Source: Laceyella sacchari (GTDB taxonomy: Bacteria; Bacillota; Bacilli; Thermoactinomycetales; Thermoactinomycetaceae). From it: 64,000 nt of DNA. Of this stretch, positions 15,997 through 23,553 are shown one piece after another (positions within the stretch are counted from its first letter, which is position 1; every line of letters starts with the position of its first letter). The stretch covers positions 248,001 to 312,000 of the forward strand of contig NZ_SMDD01000001.1 in assembly GCF_004343255.1 (NCBI RefSeq), given 5' to 3'. Made by a program: the position numbers and the translations under genes. A model generated the notes under the pieces. The model searched no databases. It had not been told where the DNA came from and saw only the letters and a program-made list of their open reading frames with translations.

Positions 15997-16840
15997 AATA
16001 ACGGTAAAGGAAATCTTGTATAAATGCATTTTTATTGTGATCTTTTTGATGTCTTTAGCCTTTCTTTGTTTTTATGGCATTGGAACGCATTATGCGGGGA
16101 AAGAAATGGCGTCTTCAGGAATGGGAAACATCCAGAATGTGTTGGCAAACAATTTTTTCGCGACGCAATTTTTGGGCATGGGGTTGTATTTTGCCGCGTT
16201 TATCACATCCTTGCTTGCGATTTTCAGTAGTGTAGGCAGCTTATCCAGGGAAATAGAGAGCCGCCAGATTGAATCGGTCTTGTGCCGTGCTCTTCCTCGC
16301 CATGCATTTGTGTTGGGGAAACTGATCGGATTGGGTGGCATTCTTCTGCTGTTCGCCGCGTTTTTATTTGCCGGCGTCCTGCTCATCAATCAATGGTTTG
16401 GAGGACAATTGCGCGTCGTTTTGGACTTTGGCCAACTCATGCAGGCATCCGGATTGTTTCTTCTGCAAGTTCTGTTCTTAACGGCCGTTTCGCTGGCGTT
16501 TAGTGCGCGGATATCGACGCTGAACAGTGGCATCATCATGATCATGTTGTATATCATCAGCATGATCGGCGGGTTTATTGAGCAATTTGGTGCTGTGCTG
16601 AAAAAACAGGTGTTGATTGACACCGGCATTGTGATTAGCTTGATCTTTCCCTTGGACTCTGTGTTCCGCAAAATGATGGTCTGCCTGTTTGACTCTGCGG
16701 ATAATCCGATTTCCTTTGTTTCCCAAGGACTGTTGGGCAGCATGTCTGTGCCCAATGCTTTGATGATCATTTACGCTTGCTTATATGGCCTCATCGCTTT
16801 AGGTTTGGCGATTCGCACGTTCGCGGCCAGGGACATCTGA
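15980..16840 (+). CDS. ABC-2 type transporter permease
   Basis: Membrane half of the exporter. It starts at ATG 15980, 17 bp inside the end of the ATPase gene (AGAAGG upstream). About 286 residues with six hydrophobic helices: one near the N-terminus (CIFIVIFLMSLAFLCFYGIG), a large loop, then helices near 60-80, 115-140, 150-175, 185-205 and 255-275. The RQIESVLCRALPRHAFVLGKLIG segment after the second helix is the characteristic coupling region of ABC-2 permeases. Confidence 0.8.
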   Translation: MWTIAKITVKEILYKCIFIVIFLMSLAFLCFYGIGTHYAGKEMASSGMGNIQNVLANNFFATQFLGMGLYFAAFITSLLAIFSSVGSLSREIESRQIESVLCRALPRHAFVLGKLIGLGGILLLFAAFLFAGVLLINQWFGGQLRVVLDFGQLMQASGLFLLQVLFLTAVSLAFSARISTLNSGIIMIMLYIISMIGGFIEQFGAVLKKQVLIDTGIVISLIFPLDSVFRKMMVCLFDSADNPISFVSQGLLGSMSVPNALMIIYACLYGLIALGLAIRTFAARDI

Positions 16841-16946
16841 AACCCAAGGGCTGTTGCGCTGATGCCATCCAGCGTTGATATCGTAATGTACAGAGGAACA
16901 TTTGCATCGTAATCAAAAAGTACTGCGCCACCTGCGCAGACTGCAT

Positions 16947-16985
16947 CAGCCGACGGGTTTAGCTGATAAGCGGGCCTGTCGGCTG
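16947..16985 (+). terminator. Hairpin after the ABC-2 exporter genes
   Basis: Stem CAGCCGAC / GTCGGCTG with an internal 23-nt region, about 105 bp downstream of the permease stop. There is no proper T tract, so termination is only probable. Confidence 0.4.
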
Positions 16986-17023
16986 TTGTAGCAAGGAGAA
17001 TAAGTTGGGGTAAAATTTTATAT

Positions 17024-17094
17024 AGTACCTTGCATTGATTAATAGCTGATGATACAATCTAGTCATAGATCAGTACCTGTTATTAATTAATACC
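17024..17094 (+). promoter_or_regulatory. padR promoter with duplicated 23-bp operator-like repeats
   Basis: A sigma-A promoter TTGCAT (17030-17035), 17-bp spacer, TACAAT (17053-17058) is bracketed by two 23-bp direct repeats at 17024-17046 and 17072-17094. Both begin AGTACCT and contain ATT-ATTAATA, and they agree at 18 of 23 positions. One covers the -35, the other lies just after the expected start point. This is the arrangement expected for autorepression by the PadR protein encoded downstream. Confidence 0.6.
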
Positions 17095-17103
17095 TCGGGG
17101 AAG

Positions 17104-17445
17104 TTGGGTGATCATGTGAATGTGCAATTTAAAAAGGGAGTCCTCACGTTGTGCGTGATGGTGCTTACTTCCAGTAAAGACCGGTATGGATATGAATTGG
17201 TAGACCGGATCTCCGAGAAATTCATGATTGCGGAAGGAACCATTTATCCGCTCCTGAGACGGTTGACCAAAGAAGGGTACTTCACTACTTATTTGGTCGA
17301 GTCTCAAGAAGGTCCTCCACGCAAATATTATCAGCTGACGGAGGCCGGCAATAACTATTTGAAGGAATTGGTTGAGGAGTGGAAGATGTTTTCCCGTGCT
17401 GTCGACCAAATCATAGAGGAGGGGCTCCAACTTGAAAAAGAATGA
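17104..17445 (+). CDS. PadR-family transcriptional regulator
   Basis: Small winged-helix repressor. FKKGVLTLCVMVLTSSKDRYGYELVDRISEKF is the classic PadR opening. AEGTIYPLLRRLTKEGYFTTYL is the recognition helix and wing, and PPRKYYQLTEAGNNYLKEL completes the domain. The C-terminal helix (EEWKMFSRAVDQII) is the short dimerisation arm of the s-PadR class. Possible starts are TTG 17104 or GTG 17116; neither has an ideal ribosome site. It heads a three-gene operon with a HAAS/DUF1700 protein and a DUF4097 protein, a common combination in Firmicutes. Confidence 0.88.
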   Translation: MGDHVNVQFKKGVLTLCVMVLTSSKDRYGYELVDRISEKFMIAEGTIYPLLRRLTKEGYFTTYLVESQEGPPRKYYQLTEAGNNYLKELVEEWKMFSRAVDQIIEEGLQLEKE

Positions 17446-17986
17446 GTTCATCAACCAGCTCCGCGCCCAACTAAAGGATCTTCCAGCGGCTGAACGGGAA
17501 GAGATTATCTCTGATTATGAAGAGCACTTCCGCCATGCTAAGGAAAAAGGCCGAACGGATGAAGAAGTGATCAAAAGGCTCGGCAATCCCAAAACGATTG
17601 CGAAGGAGTTTACCGCCGACTACCATCTGGGAGAAGCGAAGGCCAATCATTCATTGCCCAGCCTGACGCGTGCAGTGTTCGCTTCGCTTGGATTGGGGCT
17701 GTTTAATCTCATTTTGGTGCTTACGCCTTTTGTTGCCGTTGTCGGTTTCATTTTTTCGTTGTATGTCTTGTCGGGGGCTTTTGTATTGACGCCGTTGGTG
17801 GCGGTTGCCGCTTTCGCCTGGGAAAGCTCGGTAGCCAAAGCAATGTTTAACCTGTTTGTGACACTGATTCTGGCAGGCGCGGGGATGATGCTATATGCTG
17901 CCATGAATCGCGTTTCCAAAGCATTGATTCGATGGTTTACCCGTTATCTGCAAGCCAACCTGAAAATAATCAAAGGGGAAAAATGA
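17432..17986 (+). CDS. DUF1700/HAAS-domain membrane protein
   Basis: Begins at TTG 17432 with AGGAGGGG upstream, overlapping padR by 14 bp. The first 70 residues (FINQLRAQLKDLPAAEREEIISDYEEHFRHAKEKGRTDEEVIKRLGNPKTIAKEF) are the HAAS helical domain, typical of membrane signalling partners of PadR regulators. Three to four membrane helices follow (about 85-110, 112-130, 135-160), with a basic C-terminal tail. The role is probably sensing or relaying an envelope signal; the molecular mechanism is not known from the sequence. Confidence 0.85.
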   Translation: MKKNEFINQLRAQLKDLPAAEREEIISDYEEHFRHAKEKGRTDEEVIKRLGNPKTIAKEFTADYHLGEAKANHSLPSLTRAVFASLGLGLFNLILVLTPFVAVVGFIFSLYVLSGAFVLTPLVAVAAFAWESSVAKAMFNLFVTLILAGAGMMLYAAMNRVSKALIRWFTRYLQANLKIIKGEK

Positions 17987-18867
17987 GTATGAATAAAATC
18001 GTTCGTATCGGAGCGATCACCATGGCTGTTGGCATCATCGGAGTAGTTAGCATGGTGTTCTTCCTGGGATATAACTTTTTTTTGGATGATGTTAAACACG
18101 TGAATTTGCATAAAACAGTTAATGCGAAAGAGGCTACGCAGATCGAGATCAACTCCAATGTTGGGGACATCAACCTGCATCTCAACAAGCAGGATGAAGT
18201 GTTGGCAGAAATGACGGGCAAGGTGCCGAAAAGGAATGAAGTGAAGTTTGAGGTATCTGAAAGCAATCATAAAATCACGGTTACCATGGAGCAAAGAGAG
18301 AAACGCTTATTTGATTTCTCATTTGGAAAAATAAGTGAGCCGCCTGTGCTCAATGTCTACATTCCCGAAAAAATGTATGAGTCCCTGTATGTAAAGACTC
18401 GCCTTGGCGATATCCATGGGAATCATGCATTGTTGGCCAAAACAATGACCGTAAATACCGCATCAGGCGATATTTCGCTTTCTGGCTTCCATGGCGACCA
18501 ATTGAACGTCCGCTCCAATCTCGGCGACATCGAGTTAGGCCAGATCGACGCGACAGTCGATGTGACAGCGGACAGTGGCGATATCACAGTTCGCCCGCTT
18601 CTCAACGCCAAAAAGGATAACCGCATTCAAAGCAAACTCGGTGATGTGACTGTGCAACTCCAATCGCTTCCAAAATCGCTGTATGTCGATTTGGCAACCA
18701 ACTTGGGCAGTATTGATACCGACTTTCCTGTGACTGCCGTGACGAGCGGCAAAAAAGAATTGGTTGAAGTCCATGCAGGATTGAAGGGTTATATCGGGGA
18801 GCAATCTGACAATAGCGCACAGTTGCATGTGAAAACAGATTCGGGCAATGTCATTTTGCAAAAATGA
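17983..18867 (+). CDS. DUF4097 (LiaG-like) membrane-anchored beta-repeat protein
   Basis: Starts in an ATGA overlap with the preceding gene (AAAGGGG ribosome site). One N-terminal membrane helix (about 8-28), then an extracytoplasmic domain of about 260 residues. It carries repeated short beta-strand units such as SNVGDINLHL, TRLGDIHGNH, TASGDISLSGF, SNLGDIELG, ADSGDITV, SKLGDVTV and TDSGNVIL, the DUF4097 right-handed beta-helix pattern also seen in LiaG. Probably an envelope-stress accessory protein working with the HAAS/PadR pair. The operon ends here with a terminator. Confidence 0.85.
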   Translation: MSMNKIVRIGAITMAVGIIGVVSMVFFLGYNFFLDDVKHVNLHKTVNAKEATQIEINSNVGDINLHLNKQDEVLAEMTGKVPKRNEVKFEVSESNHKITVTMEQREKRLFDFSFGKISEPPVLNVYIPEKMYESLYVKTRLGDIHGNHALLAKTMTVNTASGDISLSGFHGDQLNVRSNLGDIELGQIDATVDVTADSGDITVRPLLNAKKDNRIQSKLGDVTVQLQSLPKSLYVDLATNLGSIDTDFPVTAVTSGKKELVEVHAGLKGYIGEQSDNSAQLHVKTDSGNVILQK

Positions 18868-18937
18868 CCCTTGATGCTCACACCGCCATGAATAGAAAGA
18901 CCCTTTCATCAAGCAAGAGCATTGCCAACCATGGTTT

Positions 18938-18970
18938 AACCCGCTTTGTTGACAAGCGGGTTGTTTTTTT
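18938..18970 (+). terminator. Terminator of the padR operon
   Basis: Stem AACCCGCTT / AAGCGGGTT with a 7-nt loop, followed by GTTTTTTT. Confidence 0.85.
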
Positions 18971-19034
18971 GCGCATCTGAGATGACCACTTAAAATGAAT
19001 CAAGAATAAGCACATAAGAGATCACACAGGATAA

Positions 19035-19073
19035 AACGCCCCACCCGAAGCGTGGAGCAACGGACAGGGCGTT
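19035..19073 (-). terminator. Terminator of the leftward small-gene operon
   Basis: Read leftward: AACGCCC ... GGGCGTT followed by TTATCC. It lies downstream of the 12-codon microORF at 19155-19193. Together with the padR terminator it closes the spacer between convergent operons. Confidence 0.55.
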
Positions 19074-19154
19074 GGTTGTATGGGTGTGATTGATCGAACC
19101 TGGTCTAATTAGCAGTCGTGACACATGCCTGAATGTTTTTAAAACATAAGAAGC

Positions 19155-19193
19155 TTACGCTTGGGGTGGCTCCCCTTTGTAACGTTTCACCAT
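19155..19193 (-). CDS. Candidate 12-residue peptide (microORF)
   Basis: Reads MVKRYKGEPPQA. Supported by an almost ideal ribosome site, AAAGGAGGTGA, that begins directly after the stop codon of the upstream gene (19210) and sits 5 nt before the ATG. The product is basic with a C-terminal GEPPQA. It has no signal sequence and no recognised family. It is the third cistron of a leftward operon divergent from an RRNPP-like HTH-TPR regulator, which raises the possibility of a signalling peptide (inference). It could also be a spurious ORF beside a ribosome-site-like sequence. Confidence 0.45.
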   Translation of the reverse strand: MVKRYKGEPPQA

Positions 19194-19209
19194 ACTCTTT
19201 CACCTCCTT

Positions 19210-19545
19210 TCACTCCGTTTCTATGTCATCCATGATGATCCACGGAGGAACATCTGGTTGGATGCCGATATCTGACAGGCGTTGGCAAGTTTCTTCAAAT
19301 GGTAGATAAATGAGCTTTTTATTCGTGTTAAAATAACCTTCTCTTAACAGCCAAAAGACATCGTTTACCATTACAACGCGGAATTCAGTGCGGTTTATTG
19401 GGATACGATAATTTCGCAAGCATTCGCAAAACAAAATATAAGACCACTGCAAACCGCGTGCCGTATAAAATGTGAATGTTTTTCCCTGGGGATTGTGACC
19501 ATCTTTTCTCCAAAAGGTATATTCATATGAAACAATGCGGTTCAT
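19210..19545 (-). CDS. Small protein of unknown function (111 residues)
   Basis: Start placed at ATG 19545, one base after the stop of the preceding cistron (TAG-C-ATG), which implies translational coupling. An in-frame ATG further upstream would overlap the neighbour. Rich in aromatic residues (SYEYTFWRKDG, TFTFYTARGLQWSYILFCECLRNY, WLLREGYFNTNKK) and acidic at the C-terminus (IIMDDIETE). No membrane helix, signal peptide or familiar motif. I do not recognise it. Confidence 0.6.
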   Translation of the reverse strand: MNRIVSYEYTFWRKDGHNPQGKTFTFYTARGLQWSYILFCECLRNYRIPINRTEFRVVMVNDVFWLLREGYFNTNKKLIYLPFEETCQRLSDIGIQPDVPPWIIMDDIETE

Positions 19546-19546
19546 G

Positions 19547-19759
19547 CTACTCAGCCCTTTGGGATGCTTCTGTTGCTGTTGGTAACCATGCATTCCACTG
19601 TGATTTAATCTGATTAATCAATTGGGTGTATAAAAGGGTGTGATGATGATTGGTGATTTCATTGTCATGTTGAATTTGTTGTTCAAGTGATTTCACAAGT
19701 GCTCTTTTTGTTTCGTTTGTGAGTTCCAAGGTGATCTGCCTGGTGATCAAATCCGTCAT
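19547..19759 (-). CDS. Small helical protein of unknown function (70 residues)
   Basis: First cistron of the leftward operon, ATG 19759 with GAGGGGG upstream. Predicted mostly helical and hydrophilic (LITRQITLELTNETKRALVKSLEQQIQHDNEITNHHHTLL), with no membrane segment or known domain. The small size, the divergent regulator and the overlap with the next gene suggest a small accessory operon. No function is claimed. Confidence 0.6.
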   Translation of the reverse strand: MTDLITRQITLELTNETKRALVKSLEQQIQHDNEITNHHHTLLYTQLINQIKSQWNAWLPTATEASQRAE

Positions 19760-20005
19760 ACCCCCTCAAAATGTGCCTCTTGTTCTTGTCCTCATCTTCG
19801 CATATTCAGAAGAGTCAATCAAAAACCTTGAAGGGATAAATGATTATTTCGATTGCGTTTTATTATCATGAATAAATGGTGAGTAAGCTCATTTTATTGG
19901 AGATAGACCAACCTTTTGTTGCAGGATTTTCATATAACACCGTTAAATTCCAACTATGATGCACAAAATTTTTTTTGGAAAAAGATTTGATGAGGGAGAG
20001 ACGAA

Positions 20006-21412
20006 ATGGGGAAAAATCGCATTTTTGTTTCGACGGAGCTGGGGGAGTTTTTTCGTAGCGCAAGAAAAGAGAGAGGATTAAGCCAGCTCGAACTTTCGGC
20101 CGAAATTGGTGTGCACCAAGGGATTATCTCTAATATTGAGCGTGGAGCTTATCAAGCAGAACCAAGTCGGTTAGAAAAGCTATGTCGATTTTACGGCCTG
20201 CAAGTGAGCGATTTAGAAAACTATCGTGTGCGTAAGTATAGAGATCAACTTGATTCGGGTCTGAGATTGATTGCGATTGAACACGTTCTACTCGTGGATA
20301 GAGAAAGCGGGTACACCCAACTGCGTGAGTTTGAAGAGGAAAAGAAAATTGAAAATGGAAGCAAGGACACAACTTTTGATCCGACTCGTGCCGTCACTTA
20401 CCATCTTAAAGGGAAATATTATGAACGGAAAAAGGAATGGAATGACGCACTTGAACATTATGAGCTCGCAGTAAAATATGTGGATCTTCATCCTGAACTA
20501 TTGCCGACCAACATCAAGGCTGCCAGTTATAATGCGCTGGGGCGTGTATGTAACAGAATGAACCACTTGGATCGGGCTCTTTATTATATCCAAAAAGGAT
20601 TGGACTCGTTTGTCGAAGGTGGTGCTCGATCCCATATTCGCGCTCATTTACAAATTACCAAAGCTATTGTATTAGAAAAACAAAATCGAGATGGGGAAGC
20701 ATTAAAGATAATTGAAGAACTGTGGAGCGAAAAAGACCAATTAAAAAGTGGATCAGCTCGATTGAATATCACTCAGATCCGAATTGAATTGCTTAACAAG
20801 CTAAAGAGGTATGATGAAGCGATAGAATATGCACTCGCGGATTTGCATGATGCTCGATTAAATGGTTTATATGACCGTTGCTTTGAACTTTGGACTTCAT
20901 TAGGAGAAAGTTATGCCAGTATTGGTCAAATATCTAATGCAGAGCTATGTTATAGAACTGCACTTAAATTGGAACCACAAATTAGTGAAAATTACCTCAC
21001 AATCACCACCTACACCCAATTAGGTTTGCTATACTTAGATCAAGAACAGATCGAACTCGCTCAGTCTACTCTAGAAGAGGCAGTTAAAAGGGGCAAAGAA
21101 CATAAAGATAGTTATCGTTTAGCAAAAGCACTAATTGCCTTAGCAGATTGTTGGATAATGCAAAATGAAGACGAGAAGGCATTAGAAAATTACCAAGAAG
21201 CACTAGAATTATCTGAAAAACATTCTTTTGATGTACTGAAGTTTGATATTTTATTAGAAATAACGGAAATAGCTAAAAGAAATAATCTTTCTATTTATCA
21301 AAAATATATAGACGAATTCCGACAATCTGCGCTATCATTACGTAATAGAAGGGGAGGTAAAACGAAAATGAAAGCTAAAATTAATCTAAGTGATCCGCCG
21401 ATTGAAGATTAA
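20006..21412 (+). CDS. RRNPP-like HTH-TPR transcriptional regulator
   Basis: 468 residues. An N-terminal Cro/C1-type helix-turn-helix (about 10-65: FFRSARKERGLSQLELSAEIGVHQGIISNIERGAYQAEPSRLEKLCRFYGL) is joined to a long array of tetratricopeptide repeats. Examples are ALEHYELAVKYV, ALYYIQKGLDSFVEG, SNAELCYRTALKLEPQ, ELAQSTLEEAVKRG and KALENYQEALELSEKH. This architecture is shared with peptide-responsive regulators (NprR, PlcR, Rap/AimR relatives), where the repeats bind a short signalling peptide. Good GAGGGAGAG ribosome site. The first part is moderately GC-rich, the second clearly AT-rich. The last 14 codons also form a candidate microORF. Divergent from a small-gene operon, its likely target. 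Confidence 0.85.
   Translation: MGKNRIFVSTELGEFFRSARKERGLSQLELSAEIGVHQGIISNIERGAYQAEPSRLEKLCRFYGLQVSDLENYRVRKYRDQLDSGLRLIAIEHVLLVDRESGYTQLREFEEEKKIENGSKDTTFDPTRAVTYHLKGKYYERKKEWNDALEHYELAVKYVDLHPELLPTNIKAASYNALGRVCNRMNHLDRALYYIQKGLDSFVEGGARSHIRAHLQITKAIVLEKQNRDGEALKIIEELWSEKDQLKSGSARLNITQIRIELLNKLKRYDEAIEYALADLHDARLNGLYDRCFELWTSLGESYASIGQISNAELCYRTALKLEPQISENYLTITTYTQLGLLYLDQEQIELAQSTLEEAVKRGKEHKDSYRLAKALIALADCWIMQNEDEKALENYQEALELSEKHSFDVLKFDILLEITEIAKRNNLSIYQKYIDEFRQSALSLRNRRGGKTKMKAKINLSDPPIED
21368..21412 (+). CDS. Candidate 14-residue peptide nested in frame at the regulator's 3' end
   Basis: ATG 21368 is preceded by AAGGGGAGGTAAAACGAAA, a strong ribosome site within the regulator gene. 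It would yield MKAKINLSDPPIED, identical to the regulator's C-terminus. In RRNPP systems the cognate peptide gene commonly overlaps or follows the regulator, and the mature PapR heptapeptide SDLPFEx resembles SDPPIED. There is no secretion signal, so this may simply be the regulator tail. Confidence 0.3.
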   Translation: MKAKINLSDPPIED

Positions 21413-21426
21413 AAATTTCTAAATAA

Positions 21427-21460
21427 AAGGGAGTTCGGATAATTGCCGAATTCCCTTTTT
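21427..21460 (+). terminator. Terminator after the HTH-TPR regulator
   Basis: Twelve-base stem AAGGGAGTTCGG / CCGAATTCCCTT (one G-T pair) and a T5 run. Nearly symmetric, so it may also act on the leftward EamA gene. Confidence 0.85.
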
Positions 21461-21525
21461 ATATTGATATTGCAAGGGTTAAAGTAGATGACATAAAATG
21501 TGAAAAACATAAATTCGCAAACAAA

Positions 21526-22428
21526 TTATACGACCTTTCCTTGTTTATTAATTAGGAATAGACCGATAATAATAAACGCCATTCCTAAGCAAGCCACTAA
21601 CGACAGTTGATTTTTAAAAATTATGTAATCCATTAGTGCAGTGACAGGTGGGACGCCATACAACAAACTAGTGACGTTTGTCAGATTCCCTTTTTGGATC
21701 ATAAAGTACAATATCATTGAAGCTCCTACCGAAATAACAAAAGCCATCCAAAACAAACTGAGGAGGAAAGTGGAATTCCATTGAACGTGCCATCCTCCAA
21801 AAAACGGGAGAAGCATGAGGATTATCAAGAGGCCTCCGGAATATTGAATGGCCATGTTGATTGGCTGACTGATCTGGATTTTCTTTTGCATAAAAGTACC
21901 GATCGTTATACAGACCAAACATAATATTGCACTGATTAAGCTGTATAGTGTAAAGTTTGGTTTTGTGATATTATCGGCAACGACTAGGATTAGTCCACTT
22001 AACCCTAAGAAAAGCCCAAACCATTGATAGTATCTAGTTTTGGTTTCTCCAAAAAAAGCCGTAATAATCGGTTGTGCACCTAAGATGATGGCTAAGATTC
22101 CAGGCGACATGTGTTGATCTAGTGCGGTGAAATAAAAAATTTGGTATCCAGCTTGCAATAGAAGACCCGTAACTACAATGTACCCCCACTCTTTCACTGT
22201 TTTCGGATAAGTGGTACGGATTGTCAGACAAATCCCCCAGAGTAATATTGTTGACAATAGAAAACGAAGAAATACGAACGTAAAAGGATTGGCATACTCT
22301 AAACCCAGTTTGACAAAGATTGCTCCACTGCTCCATGTTAAGATAAAACTTACGGGAACAATCCATTTCCAATTGCTTAACTCTTGTGAGGGCTTAGGCT
22401 GCAATTGAATATTCTTTTTCACTTTCAT
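21526..22428 (-). CDS. EamA/DMT-family transporter
   Basis: Ten-helix drug/metabolite transporter of 300 residues with the tandem EamA repeat. The first half starts IVPVSFILTWSSGAIFVKLGLEYANPFTFVFLRFLLSTILL and contains ALDQHMSPGILAIILGAQPIITAFFGE. The second half contains ISVGASMILYFMIQKGNLTNVTSLLYGVPPVTALMDYIIF. The most likely role is export of an amino acid or metabolite; substrate cannot be inferred. An alternative start at GTG 22422 has better spacing from the GAGG site than ATG 22428. Confidence 0.88.
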   Translation of the reverse strand: MKVKKNIQLQPKPSQELSNWKWIVPVSFILTWSSGAIFVKLGLEYANPFTFVFLRFLLSTILLWGICLTIRTTYPKTVKEWGYIVVTGLLLQAGYQIFYFTALDQHMSPGILAIILGAQPIITAFFGETKTRYYQWFGLFLGLSGLILVVADNITKPNFTLYSLISAILCLVCITIGTFMQKKIQISQPINMAIQYSGGLLIILMLLPFFGGWHVQWNSTFLLSLFWMAFVISVGASMILYFMIQKGNLTNVTSLLYGVPPVTALMDYIIFKNQLSLVACLGMAFIIIGLFLINKQGKVV

Positions 22429-22742
22429 TCACCTCATTAAAAATGGGCTCTGTCCTAAGACAAAGTCCATTTTAATTTATGTAGTTAGTTCTTTCCAGTT
22501 GTTAATAGAAAATTGCTCGCCCAGCTATTACCTTTAATGTAATACGAAATATAATATCAATTATGTTTGCTTAATAATGAAATTAGTGAACAAAGACTTT
22601 AAATGGATTTTGTGTCGTTTCAACATTCTAAGTGACCGGGGCATGGGCAACACAGGGGGAGACTGTATATCAAGAGGCGGGCATCGGCCTGTCCATCGTC
22701 TCGCTGATGGTGCGAGTAGAAGGAGCGGAGCCCGCATGTCTT
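22429..22742. other. Gene-free spacer with a possible gene remnant
   Basis: AT-rich near the EamA start, with an imperfect AAAATGG ... CCATTTT hairpin at 22440-22475. It then switches to GC-rich sequence at about 22620-22740. One rightward frame there reads WATQGETVYQEAGIGLSIVS and beyond, with a GIGLSIV stretch like the G2 box of histidine kinases, but it is too short to assign. Confidence 0.3.
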
Positions 22743-23306
22743 TTATTGCCCGTCGTTGGCTTTGGCGCGCCTTTTTAACACCACGTATCCCACTGCGACG
22801 GCAATCAGGGTGAGTGTGACTTGCACCGCATTTTGTTCGATGTGGATGAGACCGTGACTAAACCACACTTCCAAAGCCATTGACGGAATCTTGCCGATCG
22901 CGGTGGACAAGAAAAACACCGACAAGGAAACAGTGGTCAACGCACCAACGAGGTTGACGGCCCCGGCAGGAATGAACGGAGTGAGACGGGCCAGGATGAG
23001 CGCGAGCCATTGTCTTAGGGGAGATAGATTGTTTAAGGTCTGCATCCATCGCCAATGCGTATGCCGCTCCACCTTTGCTAGTTGAATACCTTTGCGGTAA
23101 AGGAGAAAAGCGGCGACCGAGCCGATCACTTCCCCCAGCCAAGATAATAATCCGCCAAGCCAAGGCCCCCAAATCAACACATTGACGGTGGTGAGAAACA
23201 CTGAAGGGATAAAACCGAGGACTTGAATGATGCCATTGAGTAACAAGCTGGCGAGAATCGCCCAATATCCGAGCTCGGAGAACAGGTGCGCCAATGAGTT
23301 TTCCAT
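22743..23306 (-). CDS. VTT/TVP38-TMEM64-family membrane protein
   Basis: Start placed at ATG 23306 (MENSLAHLFSELGYWAIL) because TTGGAGG lies 5 nt upstream; longer in-frame starts lack a ribosome site. 187 residues with about five hydrophobic segments. SVFLTTVNVLIWGPWLGGLLSWLGEVIGSVAAFLLYR is the conserved G-x(8)-G core of VTT/SNARE-associated proteins, and LILARLTPFIPAGAVNLVGAL is the second motif (R-x-x-P-x-x-P). Members are implicated in lipid scrambling or undecaprenyl-phosphate handling; the precise role here is unknown. Confidence 0.8.
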   Translation of the reverse strand: MENSLAHLFSELGYWAILASLLLNGIIQVLGFIPSVFLTTVNVLIWGPWLGGLLSWLGEVIGSVAAFLLYRKGIQLAKVERHTHWRWMQTLNNLSPLRQWLALILARLTPFIPAGAVNLVGALTTVSLSVFFLSTAIGKIPSMALEVWFSHGLIHIEQNAVQVTLTLIAVAVGYVVLKRRAKANDGQ

Positions 23307-23417
23307 TAAAACCCTCCAATCCAAGACTTCCATCTTACATGCCTTTTGATTTGTTATAACATAAAACCGTTCCCGACATCGCCTTTCGTCGGCCATTGCC
23401 TAAAAACGTCCTTTACA

Positions 23418-23437
23418 TACTATGGTGGGGTATAGTA
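23418..23437 (+). promoter_or_regulatory. CsoR-like copper operator upstream of copZ
   Basis: TACTAT-GGTGGGGT-ATAGTA is an interrupted palindrome with a G-rich core, the general form of CsoR binding sites in Bacillales. It is 117 bp before the copper chaperone gene. No csoR gene is present in this window. Confidence 0.55.
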
Positions 23438-23553
23438 CCATGGGTGAAAAGGAGCTGATAAGTCACTCGATGCGATCTGTTTTATATGCGGCAGAGTGAG
23501 TGTTGAGCGTTGGGCTCCTATTGAAAATAATGAAGAAAAGAGGCGGATTCCGC

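Noticed and set aside
16947-16985. Hairpin before padR considered as a riboswitch or regulatory RNA
   Set aside because: It precedes the padR promoter rather than lying in the transcript leader, so it is better read as a weak terminator of the ABC genes.
22440-22475. GGGCTCTGTCCTAA-like stretch considered as an insertion-sequence end
   Set aside because: No transposase and no second terminal repeat found; the AAAATGG/CCATTTT pairing explains it as a simple hairpin.
22620-22742. GIGLSIV stretch resembling a histidine-kinase G2 box
   Set aside because: Too short, with no N box or H box around it; treated only as a possible remnant in the spacer description.
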